The notes beneath the pieces are model-generated. The model did no database searches and was not told the DNA's origin. It saw nothing but the letters and a program-made list of their open reading frames with translations. This document shows positions 6,334-13,499 of a stretch of 14,503 nt of DNA, piece after piece (the stretch's first letter is position 1; every line of letters begins with the position of its first letter). This stretch comes from Myxococcota bacterium (GTDB taxonomy: Bacteria > Myxococcota_A > Polyangia > HGW-17), in the NCBI GenBank assembly GCA_018821745.1, contig JAHJLU010000221.1:1-14503 (forward strand). Direction: 5' to 3'. Both the position numbers and the translations under genes were made by a program.

Positions 6334-7566
6334 TCAGGATGGAAGGGGGAGAAGGCGCTTTTTCACGCCGGCGGTGTGGGGTTGTTCCGTCACGGCCACG
6401 GGAGATTCATCCCTGACGGGGTGACGATCCATGCTCAGCAGAATGCCCAGGGCCAAAAAAGAGAGGAGGATGGAGGAGCCTCCATAGCTCACGAAGGGCA
6501 ACGTGATGCCCTTGGAGGGGATGAGGTTCATTACCACGCTCAGGTTTATCATCGCCTGGAGAATGATGGTGAGGGTGATGCCGATGCACACATAGAACCG
6601 GAACAGGTTTTTGCGGTGTCTCAGGGCGATGCGGACCCCGGAATAGAAAAAGAGCGCGTACAGAAACAACAGCACCATGGTCCCCACAAACCCGAACTCC
6701 TGGCCGATCATGGCGGCAATGTAGTCCGTGTGAGCTTCGGGGAGGAACTCCATTTTATAGGGACCGTTTCCCAGTCCGAAGCCGGTGACAGTCCCGCTGC
6801 CGAAGGCGTCAAGAGAGCGGATGATCTGATACGCCGCGTCCTGGGTGAAGTGCTGGGGATACAAAAAGGGGATGATGCGTTTGGAGAGTCGCCAGCCTCC
6901 AGCCACATAGAGCCACAGGAGGGGGATGGTGACGGCCCCCGCCATGAGAAAGTAATAGAGCCTCGACCCGGCCATGAAGAGCAGCGCGGTGGCCACCGTG
7001 AGGAAGAGCACCGCCGAGCCGAAGTCGTTCTGCTTGAGCAGCAGAAAGACCATGGCGCCCACCACCAGCATGGGCTGGGCAAACCCCTTCCACATATCCT
7101 GCATAATGTGAGCACGCTTCTCCAGAATGACCGCCAGGTACACGATGAGCGCGATCTTGGCTGCCTCCATGGGCTGGAGGGAGAAGACCGAGAAGCGATA
7201 CCAGCGGCGCGCGCCATTGACCGACTGGCCGAAGACGAGCACGCCCGCCAGGAGGATCATGGCGAGAATCAGCCCCGGGATCATCAGTTTTTTGTAGGTC
7301 GCCGGTCGAAACCACGCGGCCATGCTCATGGCGATGATCCCGCCGAAGATGAAGATTCCCTGAACAAAGAGGAACCGGTTGGTGCTCGGGAGTGCCGAGG
7401 GCAGGCCACGGTGGGTGTGGTAGTGGCGCGCCAGGATCTGGCCCGCCGTCACGCTGAAGACCATTATGAGACCATAGAGTGCCAGGCTGATGGCGACGAA
7501 GACGAGGAGCCATCCCTCACGGGAGAGCCGGGGGTTCTGGGGAACAGGTGTGGGGCAGTGGTTCAT
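6334..7566 (-). CDS. ftsW: FtsW-type SEDS peptidoglycan glycosyltransferase
   Basis: A 410-residue polytopic membrane protein of the SEDS family, which polymerises lipid II into glycan strands with a partner class B PBP. About ten hydrophobic segments are visible. Family signatures in order: NGARRWYRF (117-125), QNDFGSAVLF (179-188, usually QPDLG), GFGLGNGPYKMEFLPEAHTD (262-281, with D281 at the position of the essential SEDS aspartate), and NLIPSKGITLPFVSYGGSS (347-365). The S-K-G-I-T-L-P-F form points to FtsW (division) rather than RodA (elongation), though a sporulation-type paralogue is possible. The start is secure: three consecutive in-frame TGA codons lie four codons upstream. There is no strong ribosome site. 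It is not beside mur or fts genes, so it lies outside a dcw cluster. A lipoprotein gene follows 26 bp downstream. Confidence 0.93.
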   Translation of the reverse strand: MNHCPTPVPQNPRLSREGWLLVFVAISLALYGLIMVFSVTAGQILARHYHTHRGLPSALPSTNRFLFVQGIFIFGGIIAMSMAAWFRPATYKKLMIPGLILAMILLAGVLVFGQSVNGARRWYRFSVFSLQPMEAAKIALIVYLAVILEKRAHIMQDMWKGFAQPMLVVGAMVFLLLKQNDFGSAVLFLTVATALLFMAGSRLYYFLMAGAVTIPLLWLYVAGGWRLSKRIIPFLYPQHFTQDAAYQIIRSLDAFGSGTVTGFGLGNGPYKMEFLPEAHTDYIAAMIGQEFGFVGTMVLLFLYALFFYSGVRIALRHRKNLFRFYVCIGITLTIILQAMINLSVVMNLIPSKGITLPFVSYGGSSILLSFLALGILLSMDRHPVRDESPVAVTEQPHTAGVKKRLLPLPS

Positions 7567-7641
7567 AATAGGGGTATTTCATCATCATTCCTGTGAAAAC
7601 TCAAAAAAGCGGTCAGAAAAAGCATTGGGGGGAAGAAAAAG

Positions 7642-7655
7642 TGTCCAGGGGGACA
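7642..7655. repeat. Short dyad in the ftsW/Fic-like divergent spacer
   Basis: TGTCC and GGACA pair around an AGGG loop, with a T-run 4 nt later on the plus strand and 1 nt later on the minus strand. The 5-bp stem is too short to call a terminator with confidence. The 210-bp spacer (7567-7776) otherwise holds the promoter of the rightward operon; I could not find a clear ftsW promoter in it. Confidence 0.25.
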
Positions 7656-7701
7656 AAGATTTTTTAAACGGGTATGAATACAGAGGCTTACCGGAATTAT
7701 A

Positions 7702-7729
7702 TTGAATATTCTGACATAGTTATTATAAT
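7702..7729 (+). promoter_or_regulatory. Sigma70-like promoter of the rightward operon
   Basis: TTGAAT (7702-7707) and a perfect TATAAT (7724-7729) are separated by 16 bp in AT-rich DNA. The predicted transcript would start near 7736, about 40 nt before the Fic-like start codon. It is the best promoter match in the window and would drive the gene run from 7777 onward. Confidence 0.6.
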
Positions 7730-7743
7730 TTCTCTCCCTTTAG

Positions 7744-7762
7744 TGGAAAGGACCACCTTCCA
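7744..7762 (+). promoter_or_regulatory. Leader hairpin just before the ribosome binding site
   Basis: TGGAAAGG (7744-7751) and CCTTCCA (7756-7762) form a 7-bp stem with one bulged A and an ACCA loop. It sits within the predicted leader, 5 nt before the AGGAG (7768-7772) of the Fic-like gene. It could influence translation or transcript stability; this is inferred from position only. Confidence 0.35.
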
Positions 7763-7776
7763 GTTGCAGGAGAATC

Positions 7777-8562
7777 ATGGCGAAGCATTCCTATCCTACG
7801 GTTATCGATCAGGCAGAGATTAAAATTTTGGAGAAACGCATCATCAGTTACCGGGAGGTCATGTCTGGTCTCCCGGAGGAGGAAGTCCGGAGTTTAATGA
7901 ATTTCCTCGATATAACATGGTGTTATCATGAGTTTGCCATCGAGGGAATTGTGCTCAATCACCTGGAAATAAAGTCTGCTCTGGATGACAGAATTATCAG
8001 TGACTCCAGCCTCATTCCTCACTACGACGATGTGAAGTGCTTCTACGAAGGGGTGAAGCGTCTGAGAGTCGAGGCACAGAAGAAACGGCTCTCACTCTCC
8101 GTCAACTCCATCAAGGAGCTGCACACCCTTATCAGCGAGCCGGGATCCAGCAAGCAGAACAACTACCGCAAGGAGATCCCCCTGCACCGGCAGTATGCCC
8201 ACGACTTCTCTCCCCCGGAGAAGATCCCCTACCGCATGCGCAAGCTCGGGGAGTTCCTTCAGTCCCAGTCCTTTCGCAAGATGCCGCCCCTGCTCAAGGC
8301 AGCCTCTGCACACAATAAAATCATGGCGATCTTTCCCTGGAGTAAAAAATCAGGGACCCTCGCCCGTCTGGTCATGAACCTGATCCTGTTGCATTCCGAA
8401 TATCCTGTTGCCCTCATCCCCGACGTGGAGCGACAGACCTACTACGACAACATCCAGGTGGATCTGACCCACGACAGCGATATTCGGATGGTTAATTTCC
8501 TGAATGAATCCATTTGTTTATTCCTCAATGCCATTGCAAAACGTCTGAACATGAATATTTAG
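7777..8562 (+). CDS. Fic-fold protein with degenerate active site (predicted pseudo-Fic)
   Basis: A 261-residue protein matching Fic-domain layout without the catalytic motif. Active Fic proteins attach AMP or similar groups to target hydroxyls using HPFx(D/E)GNGRxxR. Here the aligned segment is FPWSKKSGTLAR (186-197): the catalytic His is Phe, the acidic residue is Lys, GNGR is KSGT, and only the final Arg is kept, followed by the usual LVMNLIL helix. Other family landmarks are present: an AIEG segment (54-57) where Fic proteins have the inhibitory-helix I-E-G-N, NNYRKEIPLHR (128-138) for the flap region, FSPPEKIP (144-151), and IPDVERQTYYDNIQ (214-227). Transferase activity is very unlikely; a binding, scaffold or regulatory role is inferred. 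It has a strong ribosome site (AGGAG, 4 nt from ATG) and leads the rightward operon. No signal peptide or membrane span is seen, so it is probably cytoplasmic. Confidence 0.82.
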   Translation: MAKHSYPTVIDQAEIKILEKRIISYREVMSGLPEEEVRSLMNFLDITWCYHEFAIEGIVLNHLEIKSALDDRIISDSSLIPHYDDVKCFYEGVKRLRVEAQKKRLSLSVNSIKELHTLISEPGSSKQNNYRKEIPLHRQYAHDFSPPEKIPYRMRKLGEFLQSQSFRKMPPLLKAASAHNKIMAIFPWSKKSGTLARLVMNLILLHSEYPVALIPDVERQTYYDNIQVDLTHDSDIRMVNFLNESICLFLNAIAKRLNMNI

Positions 8563-8585
8563 TGCGTGGCGACCGTTGTTACTGA

Positions 8586-8605
8586 AGCTCCCCCGTGCCG
8601 GAGCT
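8586..8605 (+). repeat. Small inverted repeat between the Fic-like and lipoprotein genes
   Basis: AGCTCC (8586-8591) and GGAGCT (8600-8605) pair perfectly around an 8-nt GC-rich loop. It ends a few bases before the ribosome site of the next gene and is not followed by T residues. It may separate expression of the two genes or be incidental. Confidence 0.35.
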
Positions 8606-8617
8606 GAAAAGAGGAAC

Positions 8618-9412
8618 ATGAAAAAGTTCATCACCGTTTTTGTTCTCGTCTGGGGTCTCGCGTCGTGCACCGGTTACTCGCGGCCCTATTCCACTCCCAA
8701 CCCCGGGAACATCATGAGCACCCTGGCCCTCTCCAAAATCAACTCTCTGCGATCCCAGGGCAAGGTTGATGCCATGATGGGCAAGGGTAAGCGCGTGAAA
8801 GTCAAGGTGTTTCTCATCGCTGATCGGCTCGGACGCATCCGTTTCGACGCGGTGACGCCGCCCCCAATGAACGCCACGGTGCTCCTCCTCACCTCCGACG
8901 GGCAGACCTTCAGGGCCAACGATCAGCGCAACAAAAAATACTTCCAGGGGAACGCGGGGGTCTGTGCGGTCAAGGCCATGCTGGGGATCCCCCTCTCTCC
9001 CGCCCAGCTCTTTGCCATGCTCATTGGCGAGCCCGCGGTGAGCTCCGCCAACATGACCCTCTCCTGGGATAAAAAGTGCGGCTGCGAGGTGATCACGGCG
9101 AAAAAGGGCGACACCACGGCCAGGTTGTGGGTCCTGGGACACAAGGGTAAAGCAAACTGGCGGGTGGTCAAGCAGGTCATCACCGGTCCCAAGGGGAAGG
9201 TGAAGGTCGAGTATCGCGGTTTTAAGAAACTGAACGGGTTCACCATCCCCCACCGGATTCGGCTCTCAAGCCCCGGCAAAAAGGAAGACACCGTTTTCGC
9301 GTTCACCAAAATAGAGATAAATCCCGAGGTAGAAGTCGAAGCCTTTAACCAGGAGCCCCCGGCGGGCGTCGAGATCCGTCGCATCATCTGCGGCGAAGGC
9401 GCGACACACTAG
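8618..9412 (+). CDS. LolA/LolB-like (DUF4292-like) lipoprotein
   Basis: A 264-residue predicted lipoprotein. The signal MKKFITVFVLVWGLASC places the lipid on C17. The mature part follows the plan of DUF4292/LolB-like proteins: basic strands such as RVKVKVFLIADRLGRIRFDA, then a segment on reading a property of the sugar- or lipid-free fold (TVLLLTSDGQTFRANDQRNK), then LGIPLSPAQLFAMLIGEP, a signature I link to that family. Such proteins bind hydrophobic ligands or lipoproteins in a half-barrel and act at the outer membrane; the specific ligand here is unknown. The ATG at 8618 is preferred over one at 8576 because AGAGG lies just upstream and the signal peptide starts exactly there. It lies 55 bp after the Fic-like gene and 9 bp before xseA, so it is likely co-transcribed with both. 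Confidence 0.83.
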   Translation: MKKFITVFVLVWGLASCTGYSRPYSTPNPGNIMSTLALSKINSLRSQGKVDAMMGKGKRVKVKVFLIADRLGRIRFDAVTPPPMNATVLLLTSDGQTFRANDQRNKKYFQGNAGVCAVKAMLGIPLSPAQLFAMLIGEPAVSSANMTLSWDKKCGCEVITAKKGDTTARLWVLGHKGKANWRVVKQVITGPKGKVKVEYRGFKKLNGFTIPHRIRLSSPGKKEDTVFAFTKIEINPEVEVEAFNQEPPAGVEIRRIICGEGATH

Positions 9413-9421
9413 ACCCCATCC

Positions 9422-11086
9422 ATGACCAAGGATACCAAAAGGAACCAGCCCCCCTCATCCGAGAGACCCCTGCAGCTTGCGCTCCTCGACATGATTGCCG
9501 GACCACAGGAAGCTGCGTCTCCCGAGCCTTCGGACCCCCGGAGCGCGCCACCGGTTCTTTCACCCGAAGCGCCCGGGCAACCCGGTGGTCCCGAGGCCCC
9601 CGCGCCTGACCCTGAGCCCGAAAGACAGCGCTCAATGCCCCCCCAGGGGCCAGCGAGGGGGCTACCCGAGGCTCTCGTCGACACCGAGCCCGACACTGCC
9701 TCCCCTGCTGCAGTGAGGCCTTCCGTGCGTTCTCCCAAGCCCGTGCCCCAGGATGACCAGCCCGCTCAGACTGCCCCCACGGTGCTCACCGTGACCCAGT
9801 TGCTCTCGGGGATCAACCGGGAACTCTCCCGGCGTTTCACCGGGATCTGGCTCGAGGGTGAGCTGGGGCGAATCTCCTTCCGCCGGAACATCTATTATAT
9901 GTCTCTCAAGGACGACAAGTCCCTGGTTGAGGCGGTGCTCATGACCTGGAAGTGCAACCCCTCCTTCCCCCTCACCGACGGGTTGAAGGTCCGTGTCCGG
10001 GGCTATGTTGACATCTTCGCACCCCGGGGGAAGCTCTCCTTCCAGATCGAACACATCGAGCCCCTGGGGGCCGGTGCCCTCTCCCTGGCCTTTGAGCAAC
10101 TGAAGAAAAAACTCCAGGCCGAGGGGCTCTTCGACGATATCCACAAGAAGCCCATCCCCGCCTTTCCCCGTCGGGTGGGAGTGGTCACCTCCACGGAGAG
10201 TGCCGCCTTCCGCGACATCCTCAAGGTAGCCGCCCAGCGTGTGGGGACCCGGATCATCGCGGCAAATGCGCTGGTACAGGGGCGTGACGCACCCGTCTCC
10301 ATCATGTCGGCCCTGTCAGCCCTGGTGAACTTCGGGGATCTGGACTGCATCGTCATCGCCCGGGGCGGCGGCAGTGCAGAAGATCTGGCCGGTTTCAACG
10401 ACGAGGCGCTGGTCCGCGCCATCTTCGCCTGCCCCATCCCCGTAGTGACGGGAGTGGGACATCAGATTGACTTTACCCTGGCTGACTTTGTCGCCGACTA
10501 CCGCGCGGCGACTCCCACTTCGGCAGCTGAGCTGGTGTTTCTGGAGCGGCGGCACCTGGACAGCGCCCTGCGGGAGATGCGCACCCGTCTGGCAAAGGCG
10601 GTAGTCCACAAGCTCCAGGAGCAGCGACATCAGTTGCTCTTGCAGTCGGGCCGGCTGGTGCATCCCCAGGCCTATCTGGACCGCCGCGGCCGCGAGTTGG
10701 ATGCCCTTGCCATGTCCCTGGAGCGTATGACGCTGCGAACGCTGGAGAAGGAGCGAAGGCGCCTGGAACGCGCATCGGAGTCCCTCGACGGGCAGGAGAT
10801 TCTGGCCCGGATCGCCCGAGGCTTCCGCACAGAGCAGCGGCTTCGGGAACGCATGCTAGAGCTGGTCCGCGAGAAGCTCCACCAGAGTAAAGAACAGCTC
10901 ATCACCCACGCCTCCACCCTGAGCGCCCTGAGCCCCCTCGCCGTACTGGAGCGGGGGTACGCAGTAGTGACCGACGAGAGCGGCCGGGCCCTGCGATCCA
11001 CCCGTGGCGTGGAGCCCGGAGAGCGCATCGCCGTGAGACTTCACGCGGGAGGCCTCAGCGCGAAAGTGGAGGAGATCCGTGAATAG
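9422..11086 (+). CDS. xseA: Exodeoxyribonuclease VII large subunit, with N-terminal extension
   Basis: The 554-residue catalytic subunit of exonuclease VII, which degrades single-stranded DNA from both ends with the small subunit XseB. An OB-fold DNA-binding domain (about 121-215, from VLTVTQLLSGINREL) is followed by the catalytic domain (about 240-375) with VGVVTSTESAAFRDIL, ARGGGSAEDLAGFNDEALV and GVGHQIDFTLADFVADYRA. GHQID replaces the usual GHETD. Long charged helices (about 375-505) match the family's coiled-coil arm, and LAVLERGYAVV marks the C-terminal segment. The family usually starts at the OB fold; here about 120 Pro/Glu/Ala/Ser-rich residues precede it. The start at 9422 lacks a good ribosome site and is 9 bp after the preceding stop, so coupling is likely; a later start would shorten the extension. 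No xseB is present in the window. Confidence 0.95.
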   Translation: MTKDTKRNQPPSSERPLQLALLDMIAGPQEAASPEPSDPRSAPPVLSPEAPGQPGGPEAPAPDPEPERQRSMPPQGPARGLPEALVDTEPDTASPAAVRPSVRSPKPVPQDDQPAQTAPTVLTVTQLLSGINRELSRRFTGIWLEGELGRISFRRNIYYMSLKDDKSLVEAVLMTWKCNPSFPLTDGLKVRVRGYVDIFAPRGKLSFQIEHIEPLGAGALSLAFEQLKKKLQAEGLFDDIHKKPIPAFPRRVGVVTSTESAAFRDILKVAAQRVGTRIIAANALVQGRDAPVSIMSALSALVNFGDLDCIVIARGGGSAEDLAGFNDEALVRAIFACPIPVVTGVGHQIDFTLADFVADYRAATPTSAAELVFLERRHLDSALREMRTRLAKAVVHKLQEQRHQLLLQSGRLVHPQAYLDRRGRELDALAMSLERMTLRTLEKERRRLERASESLDGQEILARIARGFRTEQRLRERMLELVREKLHQSKEQLITHASTLSALSPLAVLERGYAVVTDESGRALRSTRGVEPGERIAVRLHAGGLSAKVEEIRE

Positions 11087-11726
11087 GTTTGTGGCGCTCG
11101 TGAGTCTCGTGCTTTTCTCCTGTAATCCCCGTATCACCGATGATGGCCAGGGTGACGGGATGGTGGGCCAGAAACCGGGCACCTACGAGCGCTTCGTGCA
11201 GGGGAAGACCACCGCGCCCGCCAGAGGGATCAAGAAAACCTCGGTGCAAAAGGTCAGCGCGGGGATTCCCCAGGAGAATCTGGTGGAGAGCCCCAATCCT
11301 CCCCTCCCGGATCTCGAGACCGAGGATCTGGCGCGCCTCTTTATCGGCGGTATCAGCAGCGGCGATGCACAAAAGGCCATGGCCTTTGCCATCCCGGTGA
11401 AGCTCATGATCCGCATCCGGGACATGCACATGACCGACCTGGGCAAGGCCCGGGAAGCCGCCCGCTCCCTTGCCCGCAAGACCAGGGGCCGGATCGAGAA
11501 GAAAATTAAGAAAATCATCAAGAAATCCAAAATGAAGGAGGCCACCTTCGAGTCAATCGCCCTGGGAACCTGCCGCTTTGTGGCCAAGGGAGATGACTGG
11601 AACCGTTACGCATTTTGGCGCTGTACCGGGTCCACGCTCTATTTCCACGTGGAAGGGGAGCGCCGGTTTCTCAAGCTCGCAGAGATGATCAACTGGGGGG
11701 CCAAATGGTACATCGTCAAGCTCTGA
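11079..11726 (+). CDS. Lipoprotein of unknown function, GTG start
   Basis: A 215-residue predicted lipoprotein starting with GTG inside the last codons of xseA (8-bp overlap). The start is well supported by GGAGGAG 4 nt upstream. The signal is short (about residues 4-14) and the lipobox is LFSC with C15; Phe at the -2 position is uncommon, so lipidation is likely but not certain. A polar linker (about 16-80) leads to a domain with a helix starting at DLARLFIGGISSGDAQKAMA, a very basic helical stretch (about 120-148, repeated K/R/I), then strands with C166 and C181. The ending W-G-A-K-W-Y-I-V-K-L resembles the last strand of NTF2-like/DUF4440-like domains, which is only a guess. I do not recognise the family. 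The tight overlap suggests translation coupled to xseA. Confidence 0.78.
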   Translation: MNRFVALVSLVLFSCNPRITDDGQGDGMVGQKPGTYERFVQGKTTAPARGIKKTSVQKVSAGIPQENLVESPNPPLPDLETEDLARLFIGGISSGDAQKAMAFAIPVKLMIRIRDMHMTDLGKAREAARSLARKTRGRIEKKIKKIIKKSKMKEATFESIALGTCRFVAKGDDWNRYAFWRCTGSTLYFHVEGERRFLKLAEMINWGAKWYIVKL

Positions 11727-12211
11727 TTCCTGCTGTCCTGACGTGCCTGCTCCTTTTGTGCGGCTGTGTCTCCACCACCCGGGTGGGGATCCTCTCGGCC
11801 ATGGATAAAAATAACGATCTGGGCATCAAGGGCACCCTGGTGGCCGGGGGTGGTCTCCGTGATGGCAAGAACGCTTTTCTCCTGAGTGTCAAAGGGTCCG
11901 GGGGCATGGACCCGGTCAATGAAGCACCCGCGGGGACCGTCGCCGGGGGAATCGAGTATATCCGCTACCGGGCCAAAACCGGGTTCCGGTTCGGATTCTT
12001 CGCCGGTCCCACGTACTCGGAGAAGGAAATCGGCACGCGCGTTGAAGTCAACGCCGGAATTTTTGAATATTTCCGAGGCACCATGCGCCCCTTCGGGGGA
12101 CTTGCGCTGGACCTCTCCATAGGTTATGTACCGGGAGAGCTTCCCTTCTCCGGGTTCTGGTACGGAGTGGGCCTCACCTATCAGTACGACCACCTGTTCG
12201 GGCAGGAATGA
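11705..12211 (+). CDS. Small lipoprotein, beta-strand rich
   Basis: A 168-residue predicted lipoprotein whose first 22 bp overlap the preceding gene in another frame. The chosen ATG at 11705 is followed directly by a signal (ALIPAVLTCLLLLCGC) with lipobox LCGC and C21; an earlier in-frame ATG at 11615 would place about 30 polar residues before the signal and is rejected. A run of G upstream (11695-11700) may act as ribosome site. The mature part alternates polar and hydrophobic residues with many Gly and aromatic residues, for example GFRFGFFAGPTY and GFWYGVGLTYQYDHLFG, resembling strands of a small outer-membrane beta-barrel, and it ends close to an aromatic residue. A lipidated barrel-like protein is unusual but possible. 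Its function is not known. The stop overlaps the region where the acyltransferase gene starts. Confidence 0.75.
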   Translation: MVHRQALIPAVLTCLLLLCGCVSTTRVGILSAMDKNNDLGIKGTLVAGGGLRDGKNAFLLSVKGSGGMDPVNEAPAGTVAGGIEYIRYRAKTGFRFGFFAGPTYSEKEIGTRVEVNAGIFEYFRGTMRPFGGLALDLSIGYVPGELPFSGFWYGVGLTYQYDHLFGQE

Positions 12212-12213
12212 CA

Positions 12214-12963
12214 ATGGGAACACCCCCACACGGTTTTCACAGCGACATGAACGATTCGACCCAGAATCTGACCCTCAGGGAGACCATGTCCAACTGGGGC
12301 AAATTCATCTGGCACACGGTGCAGAATGGATTGGTCGACGGGATACTGCTCCCGGAGAAGGACCCCCACGCCTCCATGATCGACTGGTCCATCTCGGCGC
12401 TGGGGAGTGTGGGCGTCGAGCTCAGTGTGCGGGGGGCGGAAAATATCCTCATTCCCGGTCCCCAGATTTTCATGTCCAACCATCAGAGCAATTTCGACAT
12501 CTTTGTGATCACGGCGGCCATCCCCGTGAAGTTCTTCTGGGTCTACAAGCATACGCTGGATTCTGTCCCCATCATGGGATCCTATCTGAAAAGCCGGGGC
12601 CACATATCCATCAATCGCCGTGACAGGGAGAGCGCCATCGAGAGCCTCCTGGATGCCGGCGCCCTCATCCGCCAGGGAAAAAACATCACCGTCTTTCCCG
12701 AGGGTACCCGCTCGGGCACGAAGGAGCTGCTCCCCTTTAAAAAAGGTGTGTTTCACCTGGCCTTCGAGGCGGGGGTCCCCGTGGTCCCCATCACCATCAA
12801 CCACAGCCACAAGCTCATGAAACCCGGCTCCCTGCGTCTCTTCAGGACCCGCGTGGAGGTAGTATTCCATCCCCCGCGCACGCTCCATGGGATGGATCGG
12901 GAGCTTGATTTCGAGTTATTGCAAACGCTGGTGCGCCAGGACATTGAGTCGGCCATCATCTAG
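12214..12963 (+). CDS. plsC: PlsC-type 1-acylglycerol-3-phosphate acyltransferase
   Basis: A 249-residue acyltransferase of the PlsC/LPLAT family, which moves an acyl chain to lysophosphatidic acid or a related lysolipid at the inner face of the membrane. Family blocks are clear: NHQSNFD (89-95; H90 and D95 form the catalytic pair), a basic substrate segment near INRRDR (133-138), FPEGTRS (161-167) and VPITI (191-195). No clean N-terminal membrane span is visible, so it is probably a peripheral membrane protein. The substrate could also be another lysophospholipid or an ornithine lipid, so the symbol is tentative. ATG at 12208 overlaps the previous stop (ATGA), but AGGA is 6 nt before the ATG at 12214 and directly abuts 12208, so I use 12214. 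It belongs to the envelope gene run. Confidence 0.9.
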   Translation: MGTPPHGFHSDMNDSTQNLTLRETMSNWGKFIWHTVQNGLVDGILLPEKDPHASMIDWSISALGSVGVELSVRGAENILIPGPQIFMSNHQSNFDIFVITAAIPVKFFWVYKHTLDSVPIMGSYLKSRGHISINRRDRESAIESLLDAGALIRQGKNITVFPEGTRSGTKELLPFKKGVFHLAFEAGVPVVPITINHSHKLMKPGSLRLFRTRVEVVFHPPRTLHGMDRELDFELLQTLVRQDIESAII

Positions 12964-12974
12964 GAGAAGAGCCC

Positions 12975-13499
12975 ATGTTCAGAATACCCCTGATTGGCCT
13001 GCTGCTCGTTGCGGGAGCCTGTTCATCCAAAAAGGATAAAAAACTGCCACCCCTCCCTGCGGCCCCCATGAGCGCACGGGGAACGGAAAACCTTTCGGAG
13101 CGGGATAAGGAGCTAAAATCCCAGGGAAAAACTGATCCCGATGAAAATAATCTTAAGAAGGTGCTGGCCTTCCGCAGACTGAAATCTGGCCCCGGCAAGA
13201 ATATTTACAAGGGCGGCTCCATGGGCCTTGTCCCCGCCATGGCTCTCCCCGAGGGGATGAACGCCGAGCCGGTCTTTGTCCTGCTCTCGTCTGCAGAGGT
13301 TGAAAGCCTCAAAGCGACCCTGGCTCCCTGTGTGAAAACCCGGCAGGTAGTTCAGGTGACGGTGGATCCAAAGGGGAAGGCGCGCCTCTCGGCGGGTCAG
13401 ATCCTCCCCACTCCCATCGTGAAGTGTCTCGCGGGGAAGCTTGAGCGGGTCTCCTTCTTTGAAGGCAAACTCCGCAAGGGGAGGATACCACTGCCATGA
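12975..13499 (+). CDS. Lipoprotein with two-cysteine AgmX/PglI-like C-terminal domain
   Basis: A 174-residue predicted lipoprotein with signal MFRIPLIGLLLVAGAC (C16; Ala at -3 is tolerated but not ideal). A charged linker (17-75) follows. The C-terminal part (about 95-165) has C119, then VVQVTVDPKGKARL, then C151 and a final strand ERVSFFEG. A cysteine, a V-x-V strand, a Gly turn, a second cysteine and a closing aromatic strand is the layout of the AgmX/PglI tail, and the same layout ends the FHA-like protein at 3546-5174. The match is by pattern, not by close sequence. The ribosome site AGGAG lies 7-10 nt before the ATG and overlaps the acyltransferase stop. The stop overlaps the VanW-family start (ATGA). 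Confidence 0.8.
   Translation: MFRIPLIGLLLVAGACSSKKDKKLPPLPAAPMSARGTENLSERDKELKSQGKTDPDENNLKKVLAFRRLKSGPGKNIYKGGSMGLVPAMALPEGMNAEPVFVLLSSAEVESLKATLAPCVKTRQVVQVTVDPKGKARLSAGQILPTPIVKCLAGKLERVSFFEGKLRKGRIPLP

Noticed and set aside
6376..7596. Long plus-strand open frame (406 codons) opposite ftsW
   Set aside because: The product is a His/Glu/Asp/Gln-rich string, the usual antisense image of a hydrophobic membrane protein; ftsW motifs are unambiguous on the other strand.
7696..7701. TATAAT on the minus strand as an ftsW promoter
   Set aside because: No acceptable -35 box lies 15-19 bp away, and the box sits in a generally AT-rich stretch used by the opposite promoter.
12181..12888. Minus-strand open frame opposite the acyltransferase
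   Set aside because: Antisense shadow of a gene with all PlsC motifs.
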